DNA of 39,755 nucleotides, taken from positions 1-39,755 of the forward strand of contig NZ_AVHW01000024.1 of NCBI RefSeq assembly GCF_000449425.2. The letters are read 5' to 3'. A program made the position numbers and the translations under genes. Shown piece after piece: positions 14,964-22,471 of the stretch. The notes under the pieces were generated by a model, which worked only from the letters and a program-made list of their open reading frames with translations, searched no databases and was not told the DNA's origin. Origin of the DNA: Clostridioides difficile CD160 (GTDB lineage: Bacteria; Bacillota; Clostridia; Peptostreptococcales; Peptostreptococcaceae). Position 1 is the first letter of the stretch. Each line of letters begins with the position of its first letter.

Positions 14964-15003
14964 AAAAATAAAGTAAATCTTATATAAGACTTACTTTATT
15001 TTT
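14964..15003 (-). terminator. Terminator of the MATE gene
   Basis: Two 20-base arms meet at 14983/14984 with one mismatch. On the minus strand the hairpin leads into TTTTTGGTTTT. It overlaps the MATE stop codon. Confidence 0.7.
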
Positions 15004-16350
15004 AGTTGATGCCTTTTTAAGTTTTATACTATAAGGGATATATAAAACTGCACCTATTAAAAATGTTATAATTTCTGTTACTGTCATAGACCATATCAAT
15101 CCATCAAGTCCATAAAAATAATTAAGAAATATTACTACAGGTATATACAATCCACCTTGGCTTATAGACATTATACCTGTTTCAATGCCTTTTCCTGATG
15201 CTTGATATATTGTCATAAATAAAGATGTAACTCCATTGAATAAGGCAGATACTAGCATAGCTACCAATACATACGTTCCTATTTCAATAACTGATGTATC
15301 AACTGAGAATGTTTGTATTACTTGAGTTCTAAATATATAAACAACTCCTGAAAATACAACTGCGATTACAAATATGAATAAAGCAGAATACTTTATGCTT
15401 TCTTTTAAACGAGCTATATTCTTATTAGAAAAATTATATGCTATAAGTGGCATTACACCTAAAACAATACCCATAACAAAGAATTCTGGAATTTGAGCAA
15501 TTCTAAGTGCTATACCAAAACTAGCAACTATGTTATTTCCATATTGCATAGAGTAATTATTGGATAATAGTGTAGTCACAATTAAGAAAGAGCATTGGAT
15601 TAATTGGGATACACCAACTTTATATATTTCAACTTGACTGTTTATGCTGATTTTCATGTAATGTAAAAATCCTCTAAGGTTTTCACTTTTAACATTTAAA
15701 TACCAAACATAATAAGCACTAGAAGCAATATTAGAAAGCACCATTGATAATGCAGCACCATATACGTGCATATTAAGAACCAGTATAAATAAAACATCTA
15801 ATATGATACTAACTATTACACTTACAAACATACCATACATAGATTCTTTTGATGCACCTTCAGACCTTACTATTTGTTCAAGTGAGAAGTTCAATATAAT
15901 AGAAAATCCACCAACAAATAGTGTAATTGCATATTGTTTTGTATATTCAAATGTAGCCATGTCAGAACCTAATAATTTAACAATTGGATTCATTAATAAG
16001 TAGCCAAGTAGGCCTATCAATAAACCTGTTATAATACTTGCATAGAAAGTATATCCAGCAATTTTCTTAGCTTCATCACTATTATTTTGTGCGATTAGCC
16101 TAGTTATGAATGTACTACCACCAACACCAAACATATTTCCAAAAGCCATTAGAATTGTAAATATAGGTAGTCCTAATGTTATTGCACTAAGCATAGCTGT
16201 GTCATGAACTAATCCTATGAAATAGGCATTGATTACATTATAAATAGTTCCTGCTGACATTCCTATCATCATAGGGATAGATAAATAAAGAATAGTTTTT
16301 TTTATTGGTTCTTCTTTTAAATATTTAATGTTTGATTTTTCATTTTCCAT
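14980..16350 (-). CDS. MATE-family multidrug efflux transporter
   Basis: A 456-residue integral membrane protein with about 12 predicted helices and the two-fold repeat of MATE transporters. It starts with cytoplasmic residues ending KEEPIKKTILYLSIPMM. Typical features are the first helix pair, FGVGGSTFITRLIAQN in the loop after the second or third helix, and IVRSEGASKESMYGM. It most resembles the MepA-like branch, which exports cationic drugs using Na+ or H+. GGAGGG precedes the ATG on the minus strand. The upstream region carries palindromic operators, but no regulator gene is adjacent. Confidence 0.9.
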   Translation of the reverse strand: MENEKSNIKYLKEEPIKKTILYLSIPMMIGMSAGTIYNVINAYFIGLVHDTAMLSAITLGLPIFTILMAFGNMFGVGGSTFITRLIAQNNSDEAKKIAGYTFYASIITGLLIGLLGYLLMNPIVKLLGSDMATFEYTKQYAITLFVGGFSIILNFSLEQIVRSEGASKESMYGMFVSVIVSIILDVLFILVLNMHVYGAALSMVLSNIASSAYYVWYLNVKSENLRGFLHYMKISINSQVEIYKVGVSQLIQCSFLIVTTLLSNNYSMQYGNNIVASFGIALRIAQIPEFFVMGIVLGVMPLIAYNFSNKNIARLKESIKYSALFIFVIAVVFSGVVYIFRTQVIQTFSVDTSVIEIGTYVLVAMLVSALFNGVTSLFMTIYQASGKGIETGIMSISQGGLYIPVVIFLNYFYGLDGLIWSMTVTEIITFLIGAVLYIPYSIKLKKASTKNKVSLI

Positions 16351-16381
16351 GTTACCCTCCTAAATAATATAATTTATAATG

Positions 16382-16452
16382 ATAAGGCACCTTATGAAAC
16401 ATATTATACAGGTACCTTATTAAAATTGCAACATATTTATTAAGGTACCTGC
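16382..16452. promoter_or_regulatory. Palindromic operator cluster upstream of MATE gene
   Basis: ATAAGGCACCTTAT (16382-16395) is a palindrome with a CA centre. CAGGTACCTTATTAAA (16409-16424) and TTTATTAAGGTACCTG (16437-16452) are inverted copies with one mismatch, each containing AGGTACCT. Confidence 0.65.
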
Positions 16453-16572
16453 ATAATTGCGTTGTATTTGGGTAATATATAGACTTAAAATTGAGTTTTT
16501 TAAAAACAGAAGATGCTCTAATAAATATGGAATATAGGGTATTAAAGAGATGGATGAGACTTTAAAATAAAT

Positions 16573-16625
16573 AAAAGAGTAAAGTGATAAGATAATAAAT
16601 ATCTAATCATTTACTCTTTTTGTTT
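16573..16625. terminator. Bidirectional terminator
   Basis: AAAAGAGTAAAGTGAT (from 16573) pairs with ATCATTTACTCTTTT (to 16620) with few mismatches, with T-rich sequence on each strand. It ends the leftward XRE/membrane protein transcript. Confidence 0.65.
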
Positions 16626-16717
16626 TATTTATTTAAATCTTCTTATTTTAAGCTTTGGAAGTTAATAAAATATACAATGACTACACTTTATTTTATACTT
16701 TATGGATACAATAGATT

Positions 16718-16927
16718 TTATTCAAAGTAAAATAAATCTTCAAATTTTTTATCTAGAGCTATACATAAAATAAGTGCTAATTTTGCTGTTGGATTAAACT
16801 GACCTGTTTCTATTGAACTAATAGTATTTCTTGACACACCAACCATTTCAGCTAGTTGACTTTGAGATAATTTTTTTTCTGTTCTTGCTATTTTTAAGTG
16901 ATTTTTTAATATTAATTCTTCATTCAT
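16718..16927 (-). CDS. Small XRE-family repressor (Cro/CI type)
   Basis: A 69-residue single-domain HTH protein: ARTEKKLSQSQLAEMVGVSRN is the start of the helix-turn-helix, followed by TISSIETGQFNPTAKLAL. Compact regulators of this kind (YozG/immR-like) usually pair with a short membrane protein gene. It starts four bases after the stop of the membrane protein gene and is probably translationally coupled, since no good ribosome site is present. It probably binds the palindromes at 17267-17311 to control its own operon. Confidence 0.88.
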   Translation of the reverse strand: MNEELILKNHLKIARTEKKLSQSQLAEMVGVSRNTISSIETGQFNPTAKLALILCIALDKKFEDLFYFE

Positions 16928-16931
16928 ATGC

Positions 16932-17243
16932 TTATCTCAATGATGATAAAACAAAATTAGTCAATGAGAAGATAGTTGAAATTAAGAAAATAATAGCCCA
17001 AATTAAATTCTTTTTTTCATGTGTGAATTGGTATTTTACTATATTTTCAGCAAGTCCAAATGTCCAAAATAAAGCAACTATTGCATCGTTTTTTTGTCCA
17101 ATAAAGGCATTAAATATTACAATGAAAGCGAAGATACATATGAAAATTGAATATCCTATTTTTCTGCCCTTATTTTCAATATACTCTAATCCTTCATCTT
17201 TATTGGATTGACGACTCTTACTTAAAATTTCTTCTTTATTCAT
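16932..17243 (-). CDS. Small membrane protein (DUF6442-like) paired with XRE regulator
   Basis: The frame reaches a GTG at 17252, but ATG 17243 with AGGAGG eight bases upstream is preferred, giving 103 residues. A charged cytoplasmic N-terminus (MNKEEILSKSRQSNKDEGLE) is followed by about three hydrophobic segments (YSIFICIFAFIVIFNAFIG, ALFWTFGLAENI, IWAIIFLISTIFSLTNFVL). Proteins of this shape are regularly encoded with XRE repressors in Firmicutes. The role is unknown; sensing or modulating the regulator is possible. Confidence 0.7.
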   Translation of the reverse strand: MNKEEILSKSRQSNKDEGLEYIENKGRKIGYSIFICIFAFIVIFNAFIGQKNDAIVALFWTFGLAENIVKYQFTHEKKNLIWAIIFLISTIFSLTNFVLSSLR

Positions 17244-17266
17244 ATGAGACACCTCCTAATTGGATG

Positions 17267-17340
17267 CCAAGTTTACTTGGTACTTTAATTATATCATGCC
17301 AAGTTTACTTGTCAAGAACTTTGACAATAAAACTTGGCAT
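17267..17340 (-). promoter_or_regulatory. Promoter and XRE operators of the membrane protein/XRE operon
   Basis: On the minus strand, TTGACA (17315-17310), 16 bp, TATAAT (17293-17288). CCAAGTTTACTTGG (17267-17280) is a perfect palindrome downstream of the -10. A second copy, CCAAGTTTACTTG (17299-17311), fills the -35/-10 spacer, and a half site ACTTGGCAT lies at 17332-17340. Confidence 0.8.
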
Positions 17341-17361
17341 AAATATGATATTAATCAATAA

Positions 17362-17402
17362 AAAAAGACAAACTTAATTTAATTAAGAATGTCTTTTTTT
17401 AT
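17362..17402. terminator. Terminator of the acetyltransferase gene
   Basis: AAAAAGACA plus CTTAATT pairs with AATTAAG plus TGTCTTTTT, with T-tracts on both strands. It lies downstream of the leftward gene that ends at 17465. Confidence 0.65.
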
Positions 17403-17464
17403 TGAAACACTATAATAATATTCTATTAATCCAATAGCTAAACTTCAACCTAGAGTCTAATAAT

Positions 17465-18031
17465 CTAACATATATTCTTTATTATCTTAGCAGGGACACC
17501 TGCAACCACAGTATTTGGAGGGACATCTTTTGTAACTACTGCTCCTGCTGAAACAACAGCATTTTCACCTATTGTAATACCTGGCATAATCATTGCTCCT
17601 GCTCCTAACCAAGCATTCTTCTTTATAACTATAGGTGTAGACACAGTGGAATGCCTTTTAGATGGTTCTAAAGGATGATTTATTGTTATAAGATTTACTT
17701 TAGGTCCAATAAGTACATCATCTTCAATCGTAATGCCACCTCTATCCATAAATGTACAGGCATGATTAATAAATACATCCTTTCCAACTCTTATATTTTT
17801 TCCAAAGTCTGTGTAAAATGGTGGTATTAAATATAAGCTTTCATCAACTTCAACACCTGTGAGTTTAGAAAATAATTTTCTTATTTCTTTTTTAGTATGA
17901 TACGAGTTATTTAGCTCAGCAGTTATTTTTTTAGCCCTTTCTATTACATATCTTATTTTATCCATATCTGGGTCAGAATCTGAAATTACTTCGCCAGATT
18001 TGTCTCTCTCAAATATATCTATATTACTCAT
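17465..18031 (-). CDS. Hexapeptide-repeat sugar O-acetyltransferase (LacA/Maa type)
   Basis: A 188-residue acetyl-CoA-dependent O-acetyltransferase of the maltose/galactoside acetyltransferase family. The N-terminal helical 'Mac' domain (residues about 5-60) precedes a left-handed beta helix with hexapeptide repeats (IRVGKDVFINHACTFMD, then ITIEDDVLIGPKV and ITIGENAVVSAGAVVTKDVP). NLITINHPL contains the likely catalytic His. The C-terminal VVAGVPAKIIK is the family end. AGGAGG precedes the ATG. The exact sugar acceptor cannot be predicted. Confidence 0.9.
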   Translation of the reverse strand: MSNIDIFERDKSGEVISDSDPDMDKIRYVIERAKKITAELNNSYHTKKEIRKLFSKLTGVEVDESLYLIPPFYTDFGKNIRVGKDVFINHACTFMDRGGITIEDDVLIGPKVNLITINHPLEPSKRHSTVSTPIVIKKNAWLGAGAMIMPGITIGENAVVSAGAVVTKDVPPNTVVAGVPAKIIKNIC

Positions 18032-18342
18032 AAATTTCCTCCTATTGATTTTACTTACAAACTGTACAATATCTCTACGTAAAACTCATTATGTTTACTC
18101 AACTCTTAAATAGAGTATACTACTTGGAGTTAACTACAACACAAGCCTTTTTTATTATTTAAGAATAAATAATTAATTTTTATCAAAAAATCTATAATTA
18201 AATATTAATATTGTTTATATAGAATATTTCATTATGTATGTAAACTAAAGTTTACATATTTCAAACCTTACTTTGTAGAACAGTTGAGTTTAATACTTTA
18301 TAATTGAAATATAATTATTTTAAATCGAAAGGGGCTTAATAT
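18032..18342. other. 311-bp divergent gap with a 22-bp inverted repeat
   Basis: TATGTAAACT-AA-AGTTTACATA (18237-18258) is a perfect palindrome, a likely regulator site for the XRE gene to the right. TATAAT-like boxes occur at 18299 and 18310, without a clear -35 at ideal distance. No gene is seen. Confidence 0.5.
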
Positions 18343-18777
18343 ATGAATTTAGGAGACAAGATTACAAAACTAAGAAAGAAATATAATTATTCTCAAGAAT
18401 TGTTGGCTGAAAGACTAAATGTATCTAGACAAACTATTAGCAAGTGGGAATTAGGGCAAGCTAAGCCAGACTTAGAAAATATAAAAAATATATCAAAGCT
18501 ATTTAATATTACTTATGATTACTTGATTGATGAAAGTAATTTATGTTCTAAAGATATAACTGATAATATTAGTAAGGATGTTGACTGGACAAAAGCATGG
18601 AGCTCTAAGTATCCTATTTTAGAAGCATATGTTGATATAGAGGGGATAGAAAAGTATCAAATAGCTATTGAAGAATTATATTCAAGATTTGAAAAAGAAT
18701 ACAAGATGAGCAATGAGAATAATGTACTTATATTAAAAGATATTTTATACAAAGCGTTTAAAAAGCATGATAAATAA
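18343..18777 (+). CDS. XRE-family regulator, 144 aa
   Basis: The N-terminal HTH (residues about 5-60: KITKLRKKYNYSQELLAERL, then VSRQTISKWELGQAKPDLE) is canonical Cro/CI type. The C-terminal 80 residues are helical and charged, without a recognised domain. GAAAGGGGC precedes the ATG. It stands alone, with a terminator at 18877-18901. The 22-bp palindrome at 18237 is a candidate binding site. Targets unknown. Confidence 0.85.
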   Translation: MNLGDKITKLRKKYNYSQELLAERLNVSRQTISKWELGQAKPDLENIKNISKLFNITYDYLIDESNLCSKDITDNISKDVDWTKAWSSKYPILEAYVDIEGIEKYQIAIEELYSRFEKEYKMSNENNVLILKDILYKAFKKHDK

Positions 18778-18876
18778 AAACTATATCTGGATATATTCAT
18801 CTGTGGTTTTGTATAAAAATGTGGAAATAATTGGGATAAATAAAAAATTATATAAATTGAATTTAAAAATATATTT

Positions 18877-18910
18877 AAGCAGGTATCTAAGATACCTGCT
18901 TATTTGTTTC
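18877..18910 (+). terminator. Terminator after the XRE gene
   Basis: AAGCAGGTAT (18877-18886) pairs with ATACCTGCTT (18892-18901), followed by ATTTGTTT. Confidence 0.7.
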
Positions 18911-18951
18911 TCTATGGTTGATTTTTTCATCAAAAGTCAACTTTAAATCGC

Positions 18952-18981
18952 TTGTTAGGTTCATGGATTTAAGGATATAAT
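18952..18981 (+). promoter_or_regulatory. Promoter of the XRE/ABC operon
   Basis: TTGTTA (18952-18957), 18 bp, TATAAT (18976-18981), 20 bases before the first start codon. Confidence 0.6.
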
Positions 18982-19001
18982 TATACAAAGGAGGCGTTGA
19001 C

Positions 19002-20096
19002 ATGAATGAATTAAACATTGCAAAAACACTGATTTTAAAGCGTAAAGAAAAAGGAATTACACAAGATGAACTTGCAAATTATATAGGTATCTCTAAAGCC
19101 TCTGTATCTAAATGGGAAACTGGGCAAAGCTATCCTGATATCACTTTTTTGCCACAACTCGCGACATATTTCAACATTACAGTTGATGAATTAATTTGTT
19201 ACGAACCGCAAATGATTAAGGAAGATATTAATAAACTATATCAGCGATTGTGTAAAGATTTTACTGTTAAACCATTTGACGAAGTTATGGATGAAATACG
19301 AGAAACCATAAAGAAATATTATTCATGCTTTCCTTTGATTTATCAGATGGGTGTTTTAATAATTAATCATTATGACCTTGTAGATGAAGAAAAACGTGAA
19401 CTATTAATTAGTGAAGCATTAGAAATTTTTATTCGAATACGAGAAACAAGTGATGATATAGAAATTTGTCGTCAGTCAAAAGGTATGGAGGCAACCTGTT
19501 ATATCTTGTTAAATCAACCTATAGAAGTTATTGATTTATTTCAAGATAGCAATTTTCCCATGGTAAATGAAAGCATACTCCTTGCACAGGGACAAATGAT
19601 GAATGGTCAAACTAGTGAAGCTAATGAAACGTTACAGATAGGAGCATATCAGAATCTTACGTTGTTAGTTCAAGATTTAGTGGGACTTCTGCAAAACTCA
19701 GATAAATCACAAATTGAAGAAATAGAAAGACGTATTTTAATGATTTCAGATACTTTTGACCTTGATGCATTATCTCCTGGCATTATGTTTTCTGTATATT
19801 TAACACAGATACAAATGAATTTAATACATGGAAATACTAAAGGAGCTATTAAGTCATTACAAAGATATGTAGATTTGGCAATGAGTGATATATATCCAAT
19901 TATGCTACATAGTGATGACTTTTTTAATCATATCGATGGCTGGATTTCTGAGATTGGAACAGGTATTACACGTGATGATACAATTGTAAAGGCAGGTATT
20001 GTTGCTGCTATTAAGAATAATCCTATGTTCTCTGTATTAAATGAGAACAAAGAATACAGATTTCTTATAGAAAAATTATCTTTATTGGAGGAATAA
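19002..20096 (+). CDS. XRE-family regulator with long TPR-like sensor domain
   Basis: A 364-residue protein. Residues 5-70 are a Cro/CI HTH (KRKEKGITQDELANYIGIS, then KASVSKWETGQSYPDI). The remaining 290 residues are all-helical and TPR-like, as in peptide-sensing or RNPP-like regulators. The start ATG has AAAGGAGG upstream. It is the first gene of a four-gene operon: the next gene starts four bases after its stop and an ABC exporter follows. It therefore probably controls this exporter in response to an antimicrobial or envelope signal. Confidence 0.85.
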   Translation: MNELNIAKTLILKRKEKGITQDELANYIGISKASVSKWETGQSYPDITFLPQLATYFNITVDELICYEPQMIKEDINKLYQRLCKDFTVKPFDEVMDEIRETIKKYYSCFPLIYQMGVLIINHYDLVDEEKRELLISEALEIFIRIRETSDDIEICRQSKGMEATCYILLNQPIEVIDLFQDSNFPMVNESILLAQGQMMNGQTSEANETLQIGAYQNLTLLVQDLVGLLQNSDKSQIEEIERRILMISDTFDLDALSPGIMFSVYLTQIQMNLIHGNTKGAIKSLQRYVDLAMSDIYPIMLHSDDFFNHIDGWISEIGTGITRDDTIVKAGIVAAIKNNPMFSVLNENKEYRFLIEKLSLLEE

Positions 20097-20100
20097 AATT

Positions 20101-20301
20101 ATGGAAAATTTAATGGAATATTTACCACTTTTGCTTCCTGTTATTATTTTAAATTTAATACTTGTAGTTACTGCACTTATTCATATAATAAAACATCCAA
20201 ATTATAAAATTGGGAATAAGGCAATATGGATTCTTTTAGTACTATTTATCAGTATAATAGGTCCAATTTTATACTTTACCATAGGAAGAGGTGATGAATG
20301 A
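20101..20301 (+). CDS. PLDc_N-type small membrane protein
   Basis: A 66-residue protein with two membrane helices (LPLLLPVIILNLILVVTALIHI and AIWILLVLFISIIGPILYFTIG) and a short cytoplasmic turn containing KHPNYKIGNKAIW. This matches the phospholipase D N-terminal (PLDc_N) family, often encoded next to bacteriocin-type ABC exporters. Its stop overlaps the ATG of the next gene (ATGA). The role is probably accessory to the transporter, by context. Confidence 0.8.
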   Translation: MENLMEYLPLLLPVIILNLILVVTALIHIIKHPNYKIGNKAIWILLVLFISIIGPILYFTIGRGDE

Positions 20302-21218
20302 TGAATATTGTTTCAATAAATGGGTTATCAAAAAGTTTTGGTAATCGAAAGATAATAGATAATCTAAATTTTACTGTACCAGAAGGGTCAGTCTTTGGCT
20401 TTGTAGGTAAGAATGGTGCAGGCAAGACTACAACCATGAAGATGGTACTTGGGTTACTTGAAGCAGATAGTGGAACTATAAATGTTTGTGGTGAGAAAGT
20501 GACATATGGAAGAACAAGTTCTAATCGACATGTAGGTTATCTACCTGATGTTCCAGAGTTTTATAACTATATGAGACCACTTGAATATCTTTCTCTTTGT
20601 GGAGAAATTACAGGGCTTTCAAAACAAGAAATAAAGTTAAGAAGTGAAGAGTTGTTGTCACTCGTGGGACTTGGAAATGAAAAGAAACGAATAGGTGGAT
20701 TTTCTCGTGGAATGAAACAACGTCTTGGGATAGCTCAAGCATTACTTTCACGCCCTAAATTACTTATTTGTGATGAACCAACAAGTGCACTTGACCCTGT
20801 TGGTAGAAAAGAAATATTAGATATTATGCTTAAAATCAAAGACTCAACAACCGTAATATTTTCAACACACATACTGTCAGATGTTGAAAGAATTTGTGAC
20901 CATGTTGCTATATTAAATAACGGAAGCATCGCTCTTAGTGGTACACTTTCAGAAATAAAAAGTATGCATGGAAAAGATAGACTTTTATTGGAGTTTTCAA
21001 GTGATGATGAAATCCAAGCATTTAAGTCTAGTAGTAGTATTAAATCCTTACTTAAAGATTCAGAAGAGACTAATATGGAAATTATTTTCCATGGTAAAGA
21101 TATAAAATCAATACAACAAACAGTTATATCTACACTTGCAGAAATGAATCTTTGTCCAATAAAGATGGAATTAATAGAATTGTCACTTGAAAATTTATTT
21201 TTGGAGGTAGTAAAGTGA
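20298..21218 (+). CDS. ABC transporter ATP-binding protein (bacitracin/lantibiotic-export type)
   Basis: A 306-residue nucleotide-binding subunit. Walker A is GKNGAGKTT (residues about 36-44), the ABC signature SRGMKQR, Walker B LLICDEPTSALDP, and the switch His lies in STHILSD. The C-terminal 90 residues are the extension typical of BcrA/NatA-like proteins. The ATG at 20298 or 20301 may be used; both overlap the previous stop. It pairs with the permease whose GTG start overlaps its stop, so the two form one exporter, likely for antimicrobials or a signal peptide. Confidence 0.92.
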   Translation: MMNIVSINGLSKSFGNRKIIDNLNFTVPEGSVFGFVGKNGAGKTTTMKMVLGLLEADSGTINVCGEKVTYGRTSSNRHVGYLPDVPEFYNYMRPLEYLSLCGEITGLSKQEIKLRSEELLSLVGLGNEKKRIGGFSRGMKQRLGIAQALLSRPKLLICDEPTSALDPVGRKEILDIMLKIKDSTTVIFSTHILSDVERICDHVAILNNGSIALSGTLSEIKSMHGKDRLLLEFSSDDEIQAFKSSSSIKSLLKDSEETNMEIIFHGKDIKSIQQTVISTLAEMNLCPIKMELIELSLENLFLEVVK

Positions 21219-21973
21219 GAGAATACATAGCATTTACAAAAAAAGAATTTGTAGAGAACGTAAGAAATTATAAATTATTTAGTCTAATTATTTTATTTTT
21301 GATATTTGGAATAATGAGTCCTCTTTCTGCTAAATTTATGCCAGACTTGATTGCTCATTTTGCCCCAACTTTAAAAGTTACTGCTCTACCAACTGCTTTA
21401 GATTCTTGGACACAGTTTTCTAGCAATATTTCTGGTCTTGGAATGAGTTTAACTCTAATTATTTTTTGCAATATTTTATCAAACGAATATTCTAAAGGAA
21501 CACTTGTCATTATGTTGACTAAAGGATTGTCACGTTCGTCTGTAGTATTGTCTAAATTTTCTATTGCAGTAATTATTATGACCATTGGTTTCTGGTTGAG
21601 CTTTTTATGTACTTATGGTTATACAATGTATTTTTGGCCAACTGCAAATCTTAATCATGTTGTATTTTCAGCATTTAACTTATGGATAATTGGTATTATG
21701 TATATTACTATATTAATTCTTGGCTGTGTACTATTTAGACCAGCATTTGCAAGTGTATTACTTGTATTAGTAGTAACTCTTGTTTTGAGTTTAATTTCTA
21801 TTCCTAAACAGGTTGCACCTTATACGCCTAATTTCATATTATCAAAAAATATAGATTTGATTTCAGGGAAAGTGACAGTTCCAGAATTTATTATTCCAAT
21901 CATTGTAACAATCATTATTTCAATAGTGTGTCTGTTATCAGCTGTTATTTTATTTAATAAAAAACCAGTTTAA
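21215..21973 (+). CDS. ABC-2-type permease
   Basis: A 252-residue membrane protein with a GTG start overlapping the TGA of the ATPase gene (GTGA), preceded by GGAGGTAG. It has about six transmembrane helices. The cytoplasmic N-terminus MREYIAFTKKEFVENVRNYKLF is typical of BcrB/ABC-2 permeases, and EYSKGTLVIMLTKGLSR is the coupling helix region. It forms the channel for the ATPase at 20298. Substrate not determined. Confidence 0.9.
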   Translation: MREYIAFTKKEFVENVRNYKLFSLIILFLIFGIMSPLSAKFMPDLIAHFAPTLKVTALPTALDSWTQFSSNISGLGMSLTLIIFCNILSNEYSKGTLVIMLTKGLSRSSVVLSKFSIAVIIMTIGFWLSFLCTYGYTMYFWPTANLNHVVFSAFNLWIIGIMYITILILGCVLFRPAFASVLLVLVVTLVLSLISIPKQVAPYTPNFILSKNIDLISGKVTVPEFIIPIIVTIIISIVCLLSAVILFNKKPV

Positions 21974-22055
21974 TGATATCTTTATTATAAATGCAAATAG
22001 CACTGTATTGTGTAAAAATATACTTAGTAATGTATAAGAATATATCTAAGTAAAA

Positions 22056-22177
22056 AAGGGGGTGTCTCAAAATGAACTTTTTAGTTCATGAGGCGCTCTT
22101 CTTTGTGTGAAATCAAATATATTTTCATCATTTCAACAATGAAAAAAGGGTTTATCTCTCTTTTGAGACAGCCTCTT
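22056..22177. mobile_element. Putative 122-bp MITE-like element (or long hairpin terminator)
   Basis: AAGGGGGTGTCTCAAAA (22056-22072) and TTTTGAGACAGCCTCTT (22161-22177) are near-perfect inverted repeats. The GGxxGTCTCAAAA end resembles the ends of IS1182-type insertion sequences as I recall them. An inner hairpin ATGAACT-TTTT-AGTTCAT lies near the left end. A T-tract after the right end could also terminate the ABC operon. Confidence 0.45.
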
Positions 22178-22320
22178 TTTTTGTTTTAGTCGTACTCATT
22201 ATATCTTATAATAATTAAATTATTACCTTAAGTAACTGTTTAAAAATAAAAAAGGAGATAGATTATAATCTAGTGATTATCAGTTATTTAAGATATGCTA
22301 TAAGTATATAGAGCCTAAAC

Positions 22321-22362
22321 TAGTAAAGAGTTAAAACAATGTAGTAAGGAGTTAAAATAATA
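22321..22362 (+). repeat. Two 21-bp tandem repeats
   Basis: TAGTAAAGAGTTAAAACAATG (split over 22321-22341) is followed directly by a copy with three changes at 22342-22362. Confidence 0.5.
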
Positions 22363-22471
22363 TTGTTTTATTAAATAAAGATAAGAATCTTTAAATGTGG
22401 TAAAATATACTAAAAAATCACTTTAAAAGTGATAAAATTAATTTAATTAAATATTTTAAAGGGGTGTAGAT

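Larger units (their letters stand above)
16351..16717. other. 367-bp gap: MATE operators and a terminator, no gene seen
   Basis: It holds the palindromic sites at 16382-16452 and a bidirectional hairpin at 16573-16620. No ORF with a ribosome site is seen. Confidence 0.5.
21974..22471 (+). other. 498-bp gap: inverted-repeat element and small tandem repeat, no gene seen
   Basis: It contains the element at 22056-22177 and a 21-bp tandem repeat at 22321-22362. A TTTAAAGGGGTG site precedes the next gene. No ORF with a ribosome site is visible. Confidence 0.5.

Noticed and set aside
16831..17377. Two plus-strand ORFs
   Set aside because: Both are antisense to the XRE/membrane protein pair and lack ribosome sites.
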